This document shows positions 36,518 to 45,629 of a DNA stretch of 64,000 nucleotides, in pieces. Origin of the DNA: Botrimarina colliarenosi (GTDB taxonomy: Bacteria; Planctomycetota; Planctomycetia; Pirellulales; Lacipirellulaceae); the NCBI RefSeq assembly GCF_007859955.1, contig NZ_SJPR01000001.1:935590-999589 (forward strand), read 5' to 3'. Positions within the stretch are counted from its first letter, which is position 1; each line of letters begins with the position of its first letter. The notes under the pieces were generated by a model. It ran no database searches. It had not been told where the DNA came from and worked only from the letters and a program-made list of their open reading frames with translations. The position numbers and the translations under genes are program-made.

Positions 36518-37118
36518 GCGAGTTCTCCCAGGCGCGCTGAGCGGTAACGGCCTCGGCGCGGCTCGCTCCCTCTTGCCAGGCGGCGACGGCGAGTTCGACG
36601 TCGGCCAGGTCGCTGGCGTACCACTGCCGGCGGATCAGCAGCAACGTGTAGCAGAGGCCGCCGATGAAGACGCCGATCACGGTCGTGCTGAAGACGATTA
36701 CCAGATTGCCCGCCAGCGCCTCGATGTCACCCGCCGACAGCCCCACGAGCGCCGGGCCCATCGGGATGAGCGTTCCCATCAGGCCGAGCAGCGGCCCGGT
36801 GCGGACGCCGAAGCTCATCCACGCCAGGCGGCCCGACGCGGCGAGCTCGAGGTCGGTGAGCGCCTTGGCTTCGGTGACGCCGCTGCGGAGGGAGGCGGCC
36901 GCCTCGCCACGGAGGCCCCGCTGCGGCCGGTCCGGCGTTTTATTTCCTGGGGGCGCTAGCGACGCCGTCCAGTCGGCGCCGCGGCAGCGCCAACGCCATT
37001 CGCTCAGGAAGGCGCCGAACGCGAACAACGCCCAACCGAACATCGCCACCAGCGCGACGAGCACCGGCGCGAGCATCGCGGTGGCGAGTTCGTAGACGAG
37101 TTGGGCGAGGGGGTCCAT
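36510..37118 (-). CDS. MotA/TolQ/ExbB-type proton channel protein
   Basis: The product has 202 residues with three hydrophobic segments: about 13-38, a long one after GRLAWMSFGVRTGPLLGLMGTLIPMGPAL (about 105-125), and about 135-162. GPLLGLMGTLIPMGPAL is the conserved ExbB/TolQ channel motif. It starts 4 bases after the chelatase stop. With the DUF2149 protein it probably uses the proton gradient to drive a periplasmic or outer-membrane step of the chelatase system. The usual ExbD and TonB are not adjacent. Confidence 0.85.
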   Translation of the reverse strand: MDPLAQLVYELATAMLAPVLVALVAMFGWALFAFGAFLSEWRWRCRGADWTASLAPPGNKTPDRPQRGLRGEAAASLRSGVTEAKALTDLELAASGRLAWMSFGVRTGPLLGLMGTLIPMGPALVGLSAGDIEALAGNLVIVFSTTVIGVFIGGLCYTLLLIRRQWYASDLADVELAVAAWQEGASRAEAVTAQRAWENSHG

Positions 37119-37122
37119 CGTG

Positions 37123-40100
37123 TCAGCCCGTCTTGCGGTCTTGCGTGAGATAGCCTGCGCCGATCAGGGTCGCGGCAATGACAAGGCCTAGCAACCAGAG
37201 GTAACGGAAGGGGGTCTCTACTGCCGGCGTCGTTTCGGCCGCCGCTTCGACCAGCTGCTGGCCGGTGACCCGTCCGGTTGTCTGCGTTGCGGTCGTTTCC
37301 TCGGGCGCCGCGTCGGGCGGCGAGTCGTTAGCGGACGAAGTGGATGTGCTCGCGGAAGTGGCCGCGGCGCCGAAGCCGGCTGATTCTTCGAGCCGAGCCT
37401 CATACGCCGCGACCAACTCGCCCGTCGCCGCGTCGCTCGGGGCGGATAGGGCGTTGCGGACGAACTCCTCAAGCTTGGTGTTGCCGCCACCGCGCAGGCC
37501 GCCCCCTTCACCGTGACGGGCGACCGACTCGGCGTAGGCGACCGCGATCTCGCGGACCACTTCGTCGCTCGGACGCCAGTAGCCTTTGCGGATGCTTTCC
37601 AGAAGCACCTCGGTCAGGTCCTGGAACGCATAGGGGTTCTCGGCCTCGAACCACTCGCGGATCGCCAAGCTCTTGCTGTCACGCACATAGATCTCAACGA
37701 TCTCTTCCCAGATGTCGTCGCTGACACTGTCGGGCCGCATGATCTTCCAGCCCATCGTGTTGGAGACATGCACCCCGATCTGGTCGGCGCCGGCGTACCC
37801 TTCGCGCATCATCCCCTCGATCCACTTGCGGTTTAACAGCCGCACGCGGTACTCGCGGCGTAGCGCCTCCTCGGCGGAGACCATGCCGGCCGAGTCGGGG
37901 TCGCGGACGTCCGACAAGAAGTACTCGGGCTCGACCCCGGTAAGGTGCTTGACCGCCATGCAGAGGCTGCCGCCGTGGTACCAGTCGTACTTGTTCGAGA
38001 GCGGGCTGCGGGTGCGGTCGGACCAACTCCGCAGGACAATTTCGGTTCCCTGGATCGATCGGTCGTACGCCTCGGGGGCGTTGTCGCCCCAGAGCCCGTC
38101 GGTGTAGACGTAGCGGGACTGGCTGAGGTAGACCTCCATCAGGTCTTCGCGGGTGTCCCACTCGCCACTCTTCTCGACGAGGTAGTAGTAGCCCGCGCTG
38201 CCGTACTGTCCCAAGGGGTGGCCGAAGATCCGCGCCTGCGACAGCTTCTCGGCGCGCGCGGCGTCGACGCCCGCTTCCTCGAGGTCTTGCCGGGTCTGCT
38301 GGCTGTTGCGCCACACCCAGTTGTCGAGCTCCTCGGTCTGGGCGACCAGCCGAATCGCTTTGTCGAGAAGCCGCATCCGGGTTGGGAGCATGTCGCGGTA
38401 ATAGCTCTGCCCCGCAATGAAGACATCGATCCGCGGCCGGCCGAGTTCTTCGGCGGGGATGAGCTCGACATCGACGACCAGGTTCTGTTCGTCCCACACG
38501 GGTCGCACCCCGACAAGGCGGAGGATCTGCGACTCCATGACGCCGTAGTCCTGGAATGTGGCGAACGAGTTGAGTGTGAAGCCGATTTTCTCGGGGTAGC
38601 GCCCGGTCTCTTGGAGCTTTTGGGCCAAGAGCTGATCGACCAACTCGCCGCCGAGTTCCCATGACGGCTTGGTCGGCACTTCTTCGGGGTTCATGACATA
38701 GAGGTTCCGACCGGTCGGCAGCGCTGCAGCGTTGCGGTCGGGCCCGCCGCCGGGGCCGGGTGGGATGAACTTGCCGTCGAGCGCAGCGAGCAGGTTGTCG
38801 ACCTCCTCGCCGGTCCGCGCGAAACCCTCCGCCAGCCGCCCCGCTAGGGAGAGCGACTTGGCGAGCGGCGCGGGGACGGCCGCGGCGGGGTCGGCGCCGG
38901 TCGTTGCGGCGAGCGCCTCGGCGGGCGACATCCCCTTCCGCACTACGAGCGAGACGATCTCCTCGCCGGCGCGCCGCAGGTACTTCAGGCTGTCTCCCGG
39001 CGTGAGGGCTTCGCCGGCCGGGACGTCGATTACTACGTCGAGGGCCGTCAGGTACGCCTTGCCGAGGCAGGTCGTGAGGTACGGGATCAGCAGGTCGTCG
39101 CGTGGCGGCTCGCCGAAGACGTGCAGGCTGACGGGCGTCGTCTCGTTGTGGACGTCGTGCAGGTAGGAGAGCACCTGTTCGATCTCGGCGGGCGTTAGCA
39201 TCCGCCCACCCGGCAGATCGAGGCCGACATCCTTGTCGAGGTTTTCGTTGCGGACCTGCTCGCTGATCGTGCGGCGGAACTTTTCTTTGAGCGCGCCGTC
39301 GTCGAGCACGATCCAGTGGTCGATGTCGTTGTGGAGATTTTCGAGCTCGTCCCAGAGCTCGGCGTTGACGCTCGGCGGCACGAGGTGGTCGATCAGCACG
39401 GCGTACGCCCTCCGCCGGGTGGGAGACGACTCGCCGAGGTTGTTGAGAATCCACGGATTGATGTTCGGCATCGTGCCGAGCACGATGTCGGGCCAGTCCT
39501 CGTCGGAGAGGCCCACCGCCTTGCCGGGCAGCATGAACTCGGTGCCATGCGTGCCGAAGTGGACCAGGGCGTTGGCGCCGAACGACGCTTCAAGCCAGAA
39601 GTAAGTGGCGAGGTAGTTGTGTGGCGGCGGCACCAGCTTGTCGTGCACGAGCGACGTGTCTTGGGCCTCGCCCCGTAGCGGCTGAGGGAGCAGCGTCACG
39701 CCTCCCAGGTCGATCCGCGGGATGACCAGGAACGGTTCACCGGCGTCGTTCTTCCAGACGAGAAAGTCACCGGGCGGCTCGCCCCAACGCGCGATCACCT
39801 GTTGGCGGAGCGGCTCCGGGACGCGGGCCTCGAACCACGCTCGATACTGGTCGAGCGGCACGAGCACCGCGTCGCCCGACCGCGCCAACTGATCGAGCAC
39901 GCCCGGCGCCCAGACGCCGATCTGCCGGCCGCGTTCCTGCATCCAGCCGATCAACTCGTCTTCGTCGGCCGGCACGTCGCTCAGGGCATAGCCACGGTCG
40001 CGCATCCGCTGCAGCACATTCACCAGACTCCGCGGTCCGTTCATAAACATGCCGGTGGCGCTGCCGCGCATCAGCTCGGCTTTGCCCATCTCGCGGTCGT

Positions 40101-41220
40101 AGTAGACGAACGCGATTTTCTTCTCGGCGTTGGGGAGGGTGGCGAGCCGCATCCAAGCGACGGCGCGGTCGGTGAGGTGGTCGATCCGTTCGGCGATCGG
40201 CGAGAACGCCTCGCTGCTGCCTCCGCCCTGCTCGGTGCCGGCGCCGATCTGCGGCTCGATGGCCCCGAGGAGCTCTTGGCCGATAACTTGGAATGCCATC
40301 TCGTTCGAGGCGAGCCCCTCGACGCCGGTCCGCCAGTCGTCGATCGATTGTTTGCGGAAGAAGATCGAGTGGAGGTGGGGGATCCCTAGTTCGGTCCGCA
40401 GCTCGACACTCTCGCGGCTGTGGCACGTGTGGATGACGCACTGCGGTCCGAACTCGCGCAGCGCCGCTTCGTACGCTGGTCCGCCATCGATCGCTCCAAC
40501 GGCCAGCACGCCCCGCGATTCGAAGGCCCGGATCAAGGCGTCGACGACCTTCGGCTGTTGGAACACGAGGTGCGTCGTGTGGACAGCGATCAACACCCGG
40601 TGGGGGGAGTCGATCGGTCTGTCAGCGCCTCGGGCCCACTGCAGAAAGGAAGCGGCGTCGGCAAACATCCCGTCGTTGTTGGGGTGGTAGAGCCCCTGCA
40701 CGGCGCCGACCTCCTCGGGCGGCGGCACAGCGCCGCCGTGGCCCAACAGTTCCGACCAGATGTAACGCAGCATCCGCCGGAGGTTCTCGGTCGAAGAACC
40801 GTAGTAGGCGGACAAGCGCTCGTCCTGCTCAATGACGCCGCTGCGGGCCAACTCGGGAAGATCGCCTTCAACGAGGCCGGAGATCGAAAAGATTCGCAAC
40901 TGTGGATTGGCGGCGCGACCCGCCTCGATCATCCGCCGGTACTGTTCGCGGTCTTCCTCACGCGTGTGCTGGAAGAAGACAATCCGATACGGGGCGAGAT
41001 CCGCCTTGCCGGCGGCGATGTCGTCGTCACGCAGGTAGTCGAGCTCCATGCCGGTCTCGCTCTGAAGCACCTCAAGCTGTTCGAAGACTCCGCCGTGCAG
41101 GCCGACAAAGGCGAGACGCGGCGCGGGGGCGACTTGGGCAGCGGCAGAGTCGGCGCAGCAGACGGCGCACGCCACGACCAGGGCTTGGAATCGGGAAACC
41201 AATCGAGGCTCGCTTCTCAT
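37123..41220 (-). CDS. CobN-type chelatase, membrane-anchored and exported (HmuS-like)
   Basis: The product has 1365 residues from ATG 41220; the frame is open to 41463, but that part is antisense-like within the DUF1559 gene. A signal peptide (ALVVACAVCCADSAAAQ) starts the protein and a membrane anchor (YLWLLGLVIAATLIGAGYL) ends it, unlike cytoplasmic CobN of aerobic B12 synthesis. The CobN/ChlH/BchH core shows HFGTHGTEFMLPGKAVGLS at about 552-570, RRRAYAVLIDHLVPPS and the C-terminal YDWYHGGSLCMAVKHLTG. CobS and CobT are absent. With a TolQ-like channel and DUF2149 next door it resembles HmuS, for which haem dechelation has been proposed. Start and upstream stop overlap as TGATG. Confidence 0.8.
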   Translation of the reverse strand: MRSEPRLVSRFQALVVACAVCCADSAAAQVAPAPRLAFVGLHGGVFEQLEVLQSETGMELDYLRDDDIAAGKADLAPYRIVFFQHTREEDREQYRRMIEAGRAANPQLRIFSISGLVEGDLPELARSGVIEQDERLSAYYGSSTENLRRMLRYIWSELLGHGGAVPPPEEVGAVQGLYHPNNDGMFADAASFLQWARGADRPIDSPHRVLIAVHTTHLVFQQPKVVDALIRAFESRGVLAVGAIDGGPAYEAALREFGPQCVIHTCHSRESVELRTELGIPHLHSIFFRKQSIDDWRTGVEGLASNEMAFQVIGQELLGAIEPQIGAGTEQGGGSSEAFSPIAERIDHLTDRAVAWMRLATLPNAEKKIAFVYYDREMGKAELMRGSATGMFMNGPRSLVNVLQRMRDRGYALSDVPADEDELIGWMQERGRQIGVWAPGVLDQLARSGDAVLVPLDQYRAWFEARVPEPLRQQVIARWGEPPGDFLVWKNDAGEPFLVIPRIDLGGVTLLPQPLRGEAQDTSLVHDKLVPPPHNYLATYFWLEASFGANALVHFGTHGTEFMLPGKAVGLSDEDWPDIVLGTMPNINPWILNNLGESSPTRRRAYAVLIDHLVPPSVNAELWDELENLHNDIDHWIVLDDGALKEKFRRTISEQVRNENLDKDVGLDLPGGRMLTPAEIEQVLSYLHDVHNETTPVSLHVFGEPPRDDLLIPYLTTCLGKAYLTALDVVIDVPAGEALTPGDSLKYLRRAGEEIVSLVVRKGMSPAEALAATTGADPAAAVPAPLAKSLSLAGRLAEGFARTGEEVDNLLAALDGKFIPPGPGGGPDRNAAALPTGRNLYVMNPEEVPTKPSWELGGELVDQLLAQKLQETGRYPEKIGFTLNSFATFQDYGVMESQILRLVGVRPVWDEQNLVVDVELIPAEELGRPRIDVFIAGQSYYRDMLPTRMRLLDKAIRLVAQTEELDNWVWRNSQQTRQDLEEAGVDAARAEKLSQARIFGHPLGQYGSAGYYYLVEKSGEWDTREDLMEVYLSQSRYVYTDGLWGDNAPEAYDRSIQGTEIVLRSWSDRTRSPLSNKYDWYHGGSLCMAVKHLTGVEPEYFLSDVRDPDSAGMVSAEEALRREYRVRLLNRKWIEGMMREGYAGADQIGVHVSNTMGWKIMRPDSVSDDIWEEIVEIYVRDSKSLAIREWFEAENPYAFQDLTEVLLESIRKGYWRPSDEVVREIAVAYAESVARHGEGGGLRGGGNTKLEEFVRNALSAPSDAATGELVAAYEARLEESAGFGAAATSASTSTSSANDSPPDAAPEETTATQTTGRVTGQQLVEAAAETTPAVETPFRYLWLLGLVIAATLIGAGYLTQDRKTG

Positions 41221-42191
41221 CAATAGGAGCCCGGGATGTCTTCGGCGGCGCGGGTGCCGAGGGCTTGCATGGTGACTTCGTCGATCGAGTCGGACACGAT
41301 ATGCACCGAGCCATCGGCAAAGGCCAGGATCGCGACTCCCGGGTGGGCGCTGCGGGCGGCGAAGTTCGTGCAGCCGTTGCTCGGCGCCTTGCAGTCGGTG
41401 CGGGAGTCGTTCGGTGGCCGTGACGTGCTGAACATGTTGAGGTGGGGCTGCCCGCCAATCCACGCCGTAGCGCGGTCGGCCGTATTCGACTCGCCGCCGA
41501 CGCAGGTGCTGATGTCGTCGGCGTTGCCGGAGCCCCTGAGGTAGATGTAATTGTCTTCGAGCGTATTGGGGTCGAGGTCGCCCTTGAGCGACTCACCGAC
41601 CGCGATTGTCTGCGAGGTCCCGTCGGTGATCTGCGACATCTTGAACTTGGTGTCGTGGCCGAACATGCCGCTACACACTTTCGTTCGGCACTCGCAAACG
41701 GTGCCCTGGTTGCCGAGGTAGTTGGTCGGCGCGAAGAAGAGCGTCTCGGCGTCGTCGCGAGGGATTGCTGCCACCTCATAGGCCGCGATCGGATCGCTGG
41801 GGCAAGTGAATGTCGGGATGACGTTTCGCCCGGCCGGGACGAGTAGCACGTTGTCGTGGGCGTTGAGTGCGGGATCGATCATCGACGGCTCGATCATGTC
41901 AGCGATTGCCCGCTCTTCGACGAACGGCAGGCAGAGCGTCAACCAGCTGAGTTGGTGCCGATACGAGGGGCCGTCGTCTCCGCTCTCTTCATGCCCCGGC
42001 GGAAAGTGCCCATGCGTGTCGTGATACATCTGCAGCGCCAACCCGAGTTGCTTGACGTTGTTCGAGCACTGTGACCTCCGCGCCGCTTCGCGCGCCGCCT
42101 GGACGGCGGGCAGCAGTAGCGCCACCAGGATGCCGATAATCGCGATCACCACCAATAACTCAACCAGGGTGAAACCCCGTCGATTCCGCAT
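41220..42191 (-). CDS. DUF1559 prepilin-like protein coupled to the chelatase
   Basis: The product has 323 residues from ATG 42191, with AGGAG 9 bases upstream; the longer frame (to 42236) is rejected. RRGFTLVELLVVIAIIGIL is a type IV prepilin leader, and PAVQAAREAARRSQCSNNVKQ is the DUF1559 signature. The head has many Cys and ends in a H-x-G-x-G region (FADGSVHIVSDSI). It is exported through the type II/IV pilin route. The stop TGA and the chelatase ATG share a base, so the two are co-translated. In Bacteroidetes a haem-binding HmuY sits in this position; whether this one binds anything is not known. Confidence 0.85.
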   Translation of the reverse strand: MRNRRGFTLVELLVVIAIIGILVALLLPAVQAAREAARRSQCSNNVKQLGLALQMYHDTHGHFPPGHEESGDDGPSYRHQLSWLTLCLPFVEERAIADMIEPSMIDPALNAHDNVLLVPAGRNVIPTFTCPSDPIAAYEVAAIPRDDAETLFFAPTNYLGNQGTVCECRTKVCSGMFGHDTKFKMSQITDGTSQTIAVGESLKGDLDPNTLEDNYIYLRGSGNADDISTCVGGESNTADRATAWIGGQPHLNMFSTSRPPNDSRTDCKAPSNGCTNFAARSAHPGVAILAFADGSVHIVSDSIDEVTMQALGTRAAEDIPGSY

Positions 42192-42225
42192 GCCTTTTCT
42201 CCTGGGTCGCCTCGTCCGCGGTTCC

Positions 42226-42234
42226 GAATGAATC
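42226..42234. promoter_or_regulatory. GAATGAATC motif upstream of chelatase operon
   Basis: The 9-base core found in the Fur-like site of feoAB recurs here, 35 bases before the DUF1559 ATG. On the minus strand the context is GATAGTGATTCATTC, which resembles the GATAATGATAAT half of a Fur box. No second copy elsewhere in the window was noticed by eye. Confidence 0.4.
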
Positions 42235-42244
42235 ACTATCCGCG

Positions 42245-42284
42245 CGGTTGCTAGCGCCGCTCTACGGTTGCTAGCGGTGCTCTA
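42245..42284. repeat. Two tandem 20-bp repeats
   Basis: cggttgctagcgccgctcta (42245-42264) is followed by a copy with two changes (42265-42284). Each contains GCTAGC. It lies 54 bases before the DUF1559 ATG, between the promoter region and the Fur-like motif, so it could affect expression. Confidence 0.8.
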
Positions 42285-42510
42285 CGGGGGGCCTTCGTTT
42301 CCGAGGACGAGGCGGGACGGACCTTTCCCGACGCACGCTGCCAGCGAAAGGGCCGTCAAGAAGCAGATGGCGTGCCAAGAGTGCGGCGCACCGCTTTGCC
42401 GGGGGAAACAACCAGCCCGCCGTTACGCGTCGCGCGGTGATGTCGAGTCGATCGACACGTGTGTCGACCAAGGCGACACGGGCGGGGCCGCTGCCAGTGC
42501 GTCCCGGCCC

Positions 42511-42561
42511 GCGCCGACTAGGGACCTGCGCCGACTAAAGACCCGCGCCGATTAGGGAGAG
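42511..42561. repeat. Three tandem 17-bp repeats
   Basis: gcgccgactagggacct and two diverged copies (42528, 42545) run into the last codons of the following minus-strand gene, whose stop is at 42552-42554. The third copy therefore overlaps the gene end. Confidence 0.75.
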
Positions 42562-42983
42562 GACGCGACCGGCGGGAAGACGCCTTTCTCCAGACGACGA
42601 AGTCCGTCTGTCGGGCCGCTGTACAAGTACACGTACGCGAGCATTGCCTCGGTCGGGTTGACGACGACCTCCGCCACGACGCGCCGATACTCGTGCGGCG
42701 TCGGGCTCACCGGGCCGCACCCCTCGTACAGGTCGAGGCGCGACAAGACCCGCTCGTCGTGCAGGCGATAGAGCTCACCGCGAACCGTGTCGCTGTCGTG
42801 GAGCGGCTCGGTGACGGCTGGGTAACGCATCGAACCGCGTGGCCCCTGCACCAGGTACATCCGCCCGCACAACACCGCCGGCCCGACGAGCGTCGCGGCG
42901 TGCCGGAGGGCGATGGCGTGCGCGTTGTCAAAACCGCTCTTCAGCGTGCCGTAAACGAAGAGGTGATCGCAGGCGTCGCTCAT
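42552..42983 (-). CDS. Gamma-glutamylcyclotransferase (AIG2/GGCT-like) family protein
   Basis: The product has 143 residues. FVYGTLKSGFDNA is the family YGTL motif, and RGELYRLHDERVLSRLDLYEGC carries the catalytic Glu region. Members release 5-oxoproline from gamma-glutamyl compounds or act on related amides. The stop falls in the tandem repeat. It faces the UDP-glucuronate decarboxylase gene on the same strand, with another tandem repeat between. Confidence 0.8.
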   Translation of the reverse strand: MSDACDHLFVYGTLKSGFDNAHAIALRHAATLVGPAVLCGRMYLVQGPRGSMRYPAVTEPLHDSDTVRGELYRLHDERVLSRLDLYEGCGPVSPTPHEYRRVVAEVVVNPTEAMLAYVYLYSGPTDGLRRLEKGVFPPVASSP

Positions 42984-43004
42984 CTCTGGCAGGCGTTGTA
43001 GCGG

Positions 43005-43052
43005 CCTAGCGTTGTGATGACCTAGCGTTGTGATGACCTAGCGTTGTGACAA
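43005..43052. repeat. Three tandem 16-bp repeats
   Basis: cctagcgttgtgatga is repeated at 43005 and 43021, and a third copy at 43037 ends diverged (cctagcgttgtgacaa). It lies in the 70-base gap between the UDP-glucuronate decarboxylase stop (43054) and the gamma-glutamylcyclotransferase start (42983). Confidence 0.85.
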
Positions 43053-43053
43053 C

Positions 43054-44028
<975 letters not shown>

Positions 44029-44213
44029 GCGGGCCGTTGCGAGGGACGTGCGGGGGGGCGGAAGAGTCGTTGGCGGGGTCCGGCGTCGCCGGCGGAGGGG
44101 GTAGCGTAGCATTTTGATTGACGCGACGCCGGAGGGCAAACAAGCGGTTATCCGCTACACTCTCGGCCTGAGCTGCCTCCTCCGCTCATCTGCCGCTTAT
44201 CCGCTCGGTCCCC

Positions 44214-45629
44214 TTGGCGCCCAAGTCCCCCTCGCCGTCGATCGCCACGCCGCCGCGGGGGGCCGCCCTGCTGTTGGCCCTTGGACCCGCCGTTGTCTGG
44301 TGCGCCGAGTACATCGGCTCTGGAGAGGTGATCCTCGCCACCCGCACGGGCGCGATCCTCGGAACCGGCGTCCTCTGGGCGGTGGTCGTCGGCGTTTACC
44401 TGAAGTACCTGATCGGCATGGCGGGCGGATGGTACACGGTCGCCACGGGCGAAAGCATGATCGACCTGTTCGGTCGACTGCCGGGACCTCGGAACGCCTT
44501 CGTCTGGCTCGTGCTGGTGGTGCAAGTGGTCGCGTCGGTCCTGGCGATCAGCTCGATCGCCGCCACGGCCGGAGTTTTCGTCGCCGAATTGACGCCGCTG
44601 CCGGCGCGCTACGCGGGATGGGCCGTGACGCTCTTCGCCGTCGGGATCGCCTGGGTCGGCGAGTTCCGCGCGCTCAAACTGGTCATGGCGACGCTCATTT
44701 CGATGACGCTGGTCGGAGTGGTTGTCATTGCGACACGAGCGGCGCCACCACTCGGTGATCTGTTCGCGGGACTCACGCCGCACGTGCCGGTGGTCCCTGG
44801 CTGGGCGATCGGCCAGGGCGTGGCGACCAACGCCTGGGCCGAGATGCTGCCACTGTTGGGCTGGGGGGCGGGCGGTTTCGCCAGCCAGGTTTGGTACACC
44901 TACTGGGTGATGGGCGCCGGCTACGGCGCGGCGGCCGGCGGGAGGCAAGGCCAGCCTGCCGACGTCGACGCGTTGCGCAACCTTTCGGACGACGCCGCCG
45001 AGCGGCTCGTTGGCTGGCGCCGTGTCGTCACCTTCGATGCGACCGCCGCGATGCTCGTCGGCGTGGCCGTCACGGCGGGCTTTCTGATCGCCGGCGCCGG
45101 GGTGCTAGGGGCGAACCAGTTGGCGCCCGACGGCGCCCAGGTCGCGCTGACGCTCGCGACAATCTTTGGCGACCAGTGGGGCGCGGCCGGCGCGACCCTC
45201 TTCCTTGTCGGCGGGGCGGCCGCCCTCGTGTCGACGCAACTGGCGCAAGTGGCCGGTTGGCCCTACCTGATGGACGACTGTGTGCGGCTCTGTTTGCCAC
45301 GCGCGGTCGCGGGGTGGACGCCGCTTGCCCGCCGCCGCGGCTGGCTCGTCTTTTACGTCCTGTTCAGCATGACGATCGTCTACACACTCGGCTATCAGCC
45401 CGTGGCGCTGGTCAAGTTCGCCGCGATCGCCGAGGGCCTGCTGCTGACGCCGCTGCAAGCGCTCGCGATGCTGGTCGGCCTCTACTGGGTGCTGCCCCGG
45501 ATGTTCCGGCCCGAGGTTGCTCGTCAGCTGCGTCCCAGCCCGGCGATCGGCGTGGGCCTGGCCGTGGCGTTTCTTGTGTTCAGCTACTTCTGCGTGGTGC
45601 AGTTGCCCCGCGTGCTGCTAGGCTCGTAA
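44214..45629 (+). CDS. Nramp-family transporter with atypical metal-site motifs
   Basis: The product has 471 residues and about eleven membrane segments. Its opening helix reads GPAVVWCAEYIGSGEVILATRTGA, where canonical Nramp has DPGN; GSGE replaces it. The later helix has the sequence WAEMLPLLGWGAGGFASQV and not the canonical MPH of helix 6. Metal selectivity may differ from manganese or iron, or the substrate may not be a metal. The start is TTG 44214; no better start exists. It converges with the next gene, whose 3' end overlaps by 50 bases. Confidence 0.7.
   Translation: MAPKSPSPSIATPPRGAALLLALGPAVVWCAEYIGSGEVILATRTGAILGTGVLWAVVVGVYLKYLIGMAGGWYTVATGESMIDLFGRLPGPRNAFVWLVLVVQVVASVLAISSIAATAGVFVAELTPLPARYAGWAVTLFAVGIAWVGEFRALKLVMATLISMTLVGVVVIATRAAPPLGDLFAGLTPHVPVVPGWAIGQGVATNAWAEMLPLLGWGAGGFASQVWYTYWVMGAGYGAAAGGRQGQPADVDALRNLSDDAAERLVGWRRVVTFDATAAMLVGVAVTAGFLIAGAGVLGANQLAPDGAQVALTLATIFGDQWGAAGATLFLVGGAAALVSTQLAQVAGWPYLMDDCVRLCLPRAVAGWTPLARRRGWLVFYVLFSMTIVYTLGYQPVALVKFAAIAEGLLLTPLQALAMLVGLYWVLPRMFRPEVARQLRPSPAIGVGLAVAFLVFSYFCVVQLPRVLLGS

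Larger units (their letters stand above)
42192..42551. other. Upstream region of DUF1559 with tandem repeats, no gene recognised
   Basis: It holds the putative iron box (42226-42234), a 20-bp tandem pair (42245-42284) and a 17-bp triple repeat (42511-42561). A 95-residue frame on the plus strand from 42268 has a few Cys (CQECGAPLC) but no ribosome binding site; it is not called. Confidence 0.45.

Noticed and set aside
37123-41463. Reading the chelatase as CobN of cobalamin synthesis
   Set aside because: A signal peptide, a C-terminal anchor, no CobS/CobT and neighbours of the hmu type point elsewhere. A B12 role cannot be fully excluded from the window alone.
42268-42555. 95-codon plus-strand frame with CQECGAPLC
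   Set aside because: No ribosome binding site, and it overlaps repeats. The Cys motif alone is too weak.
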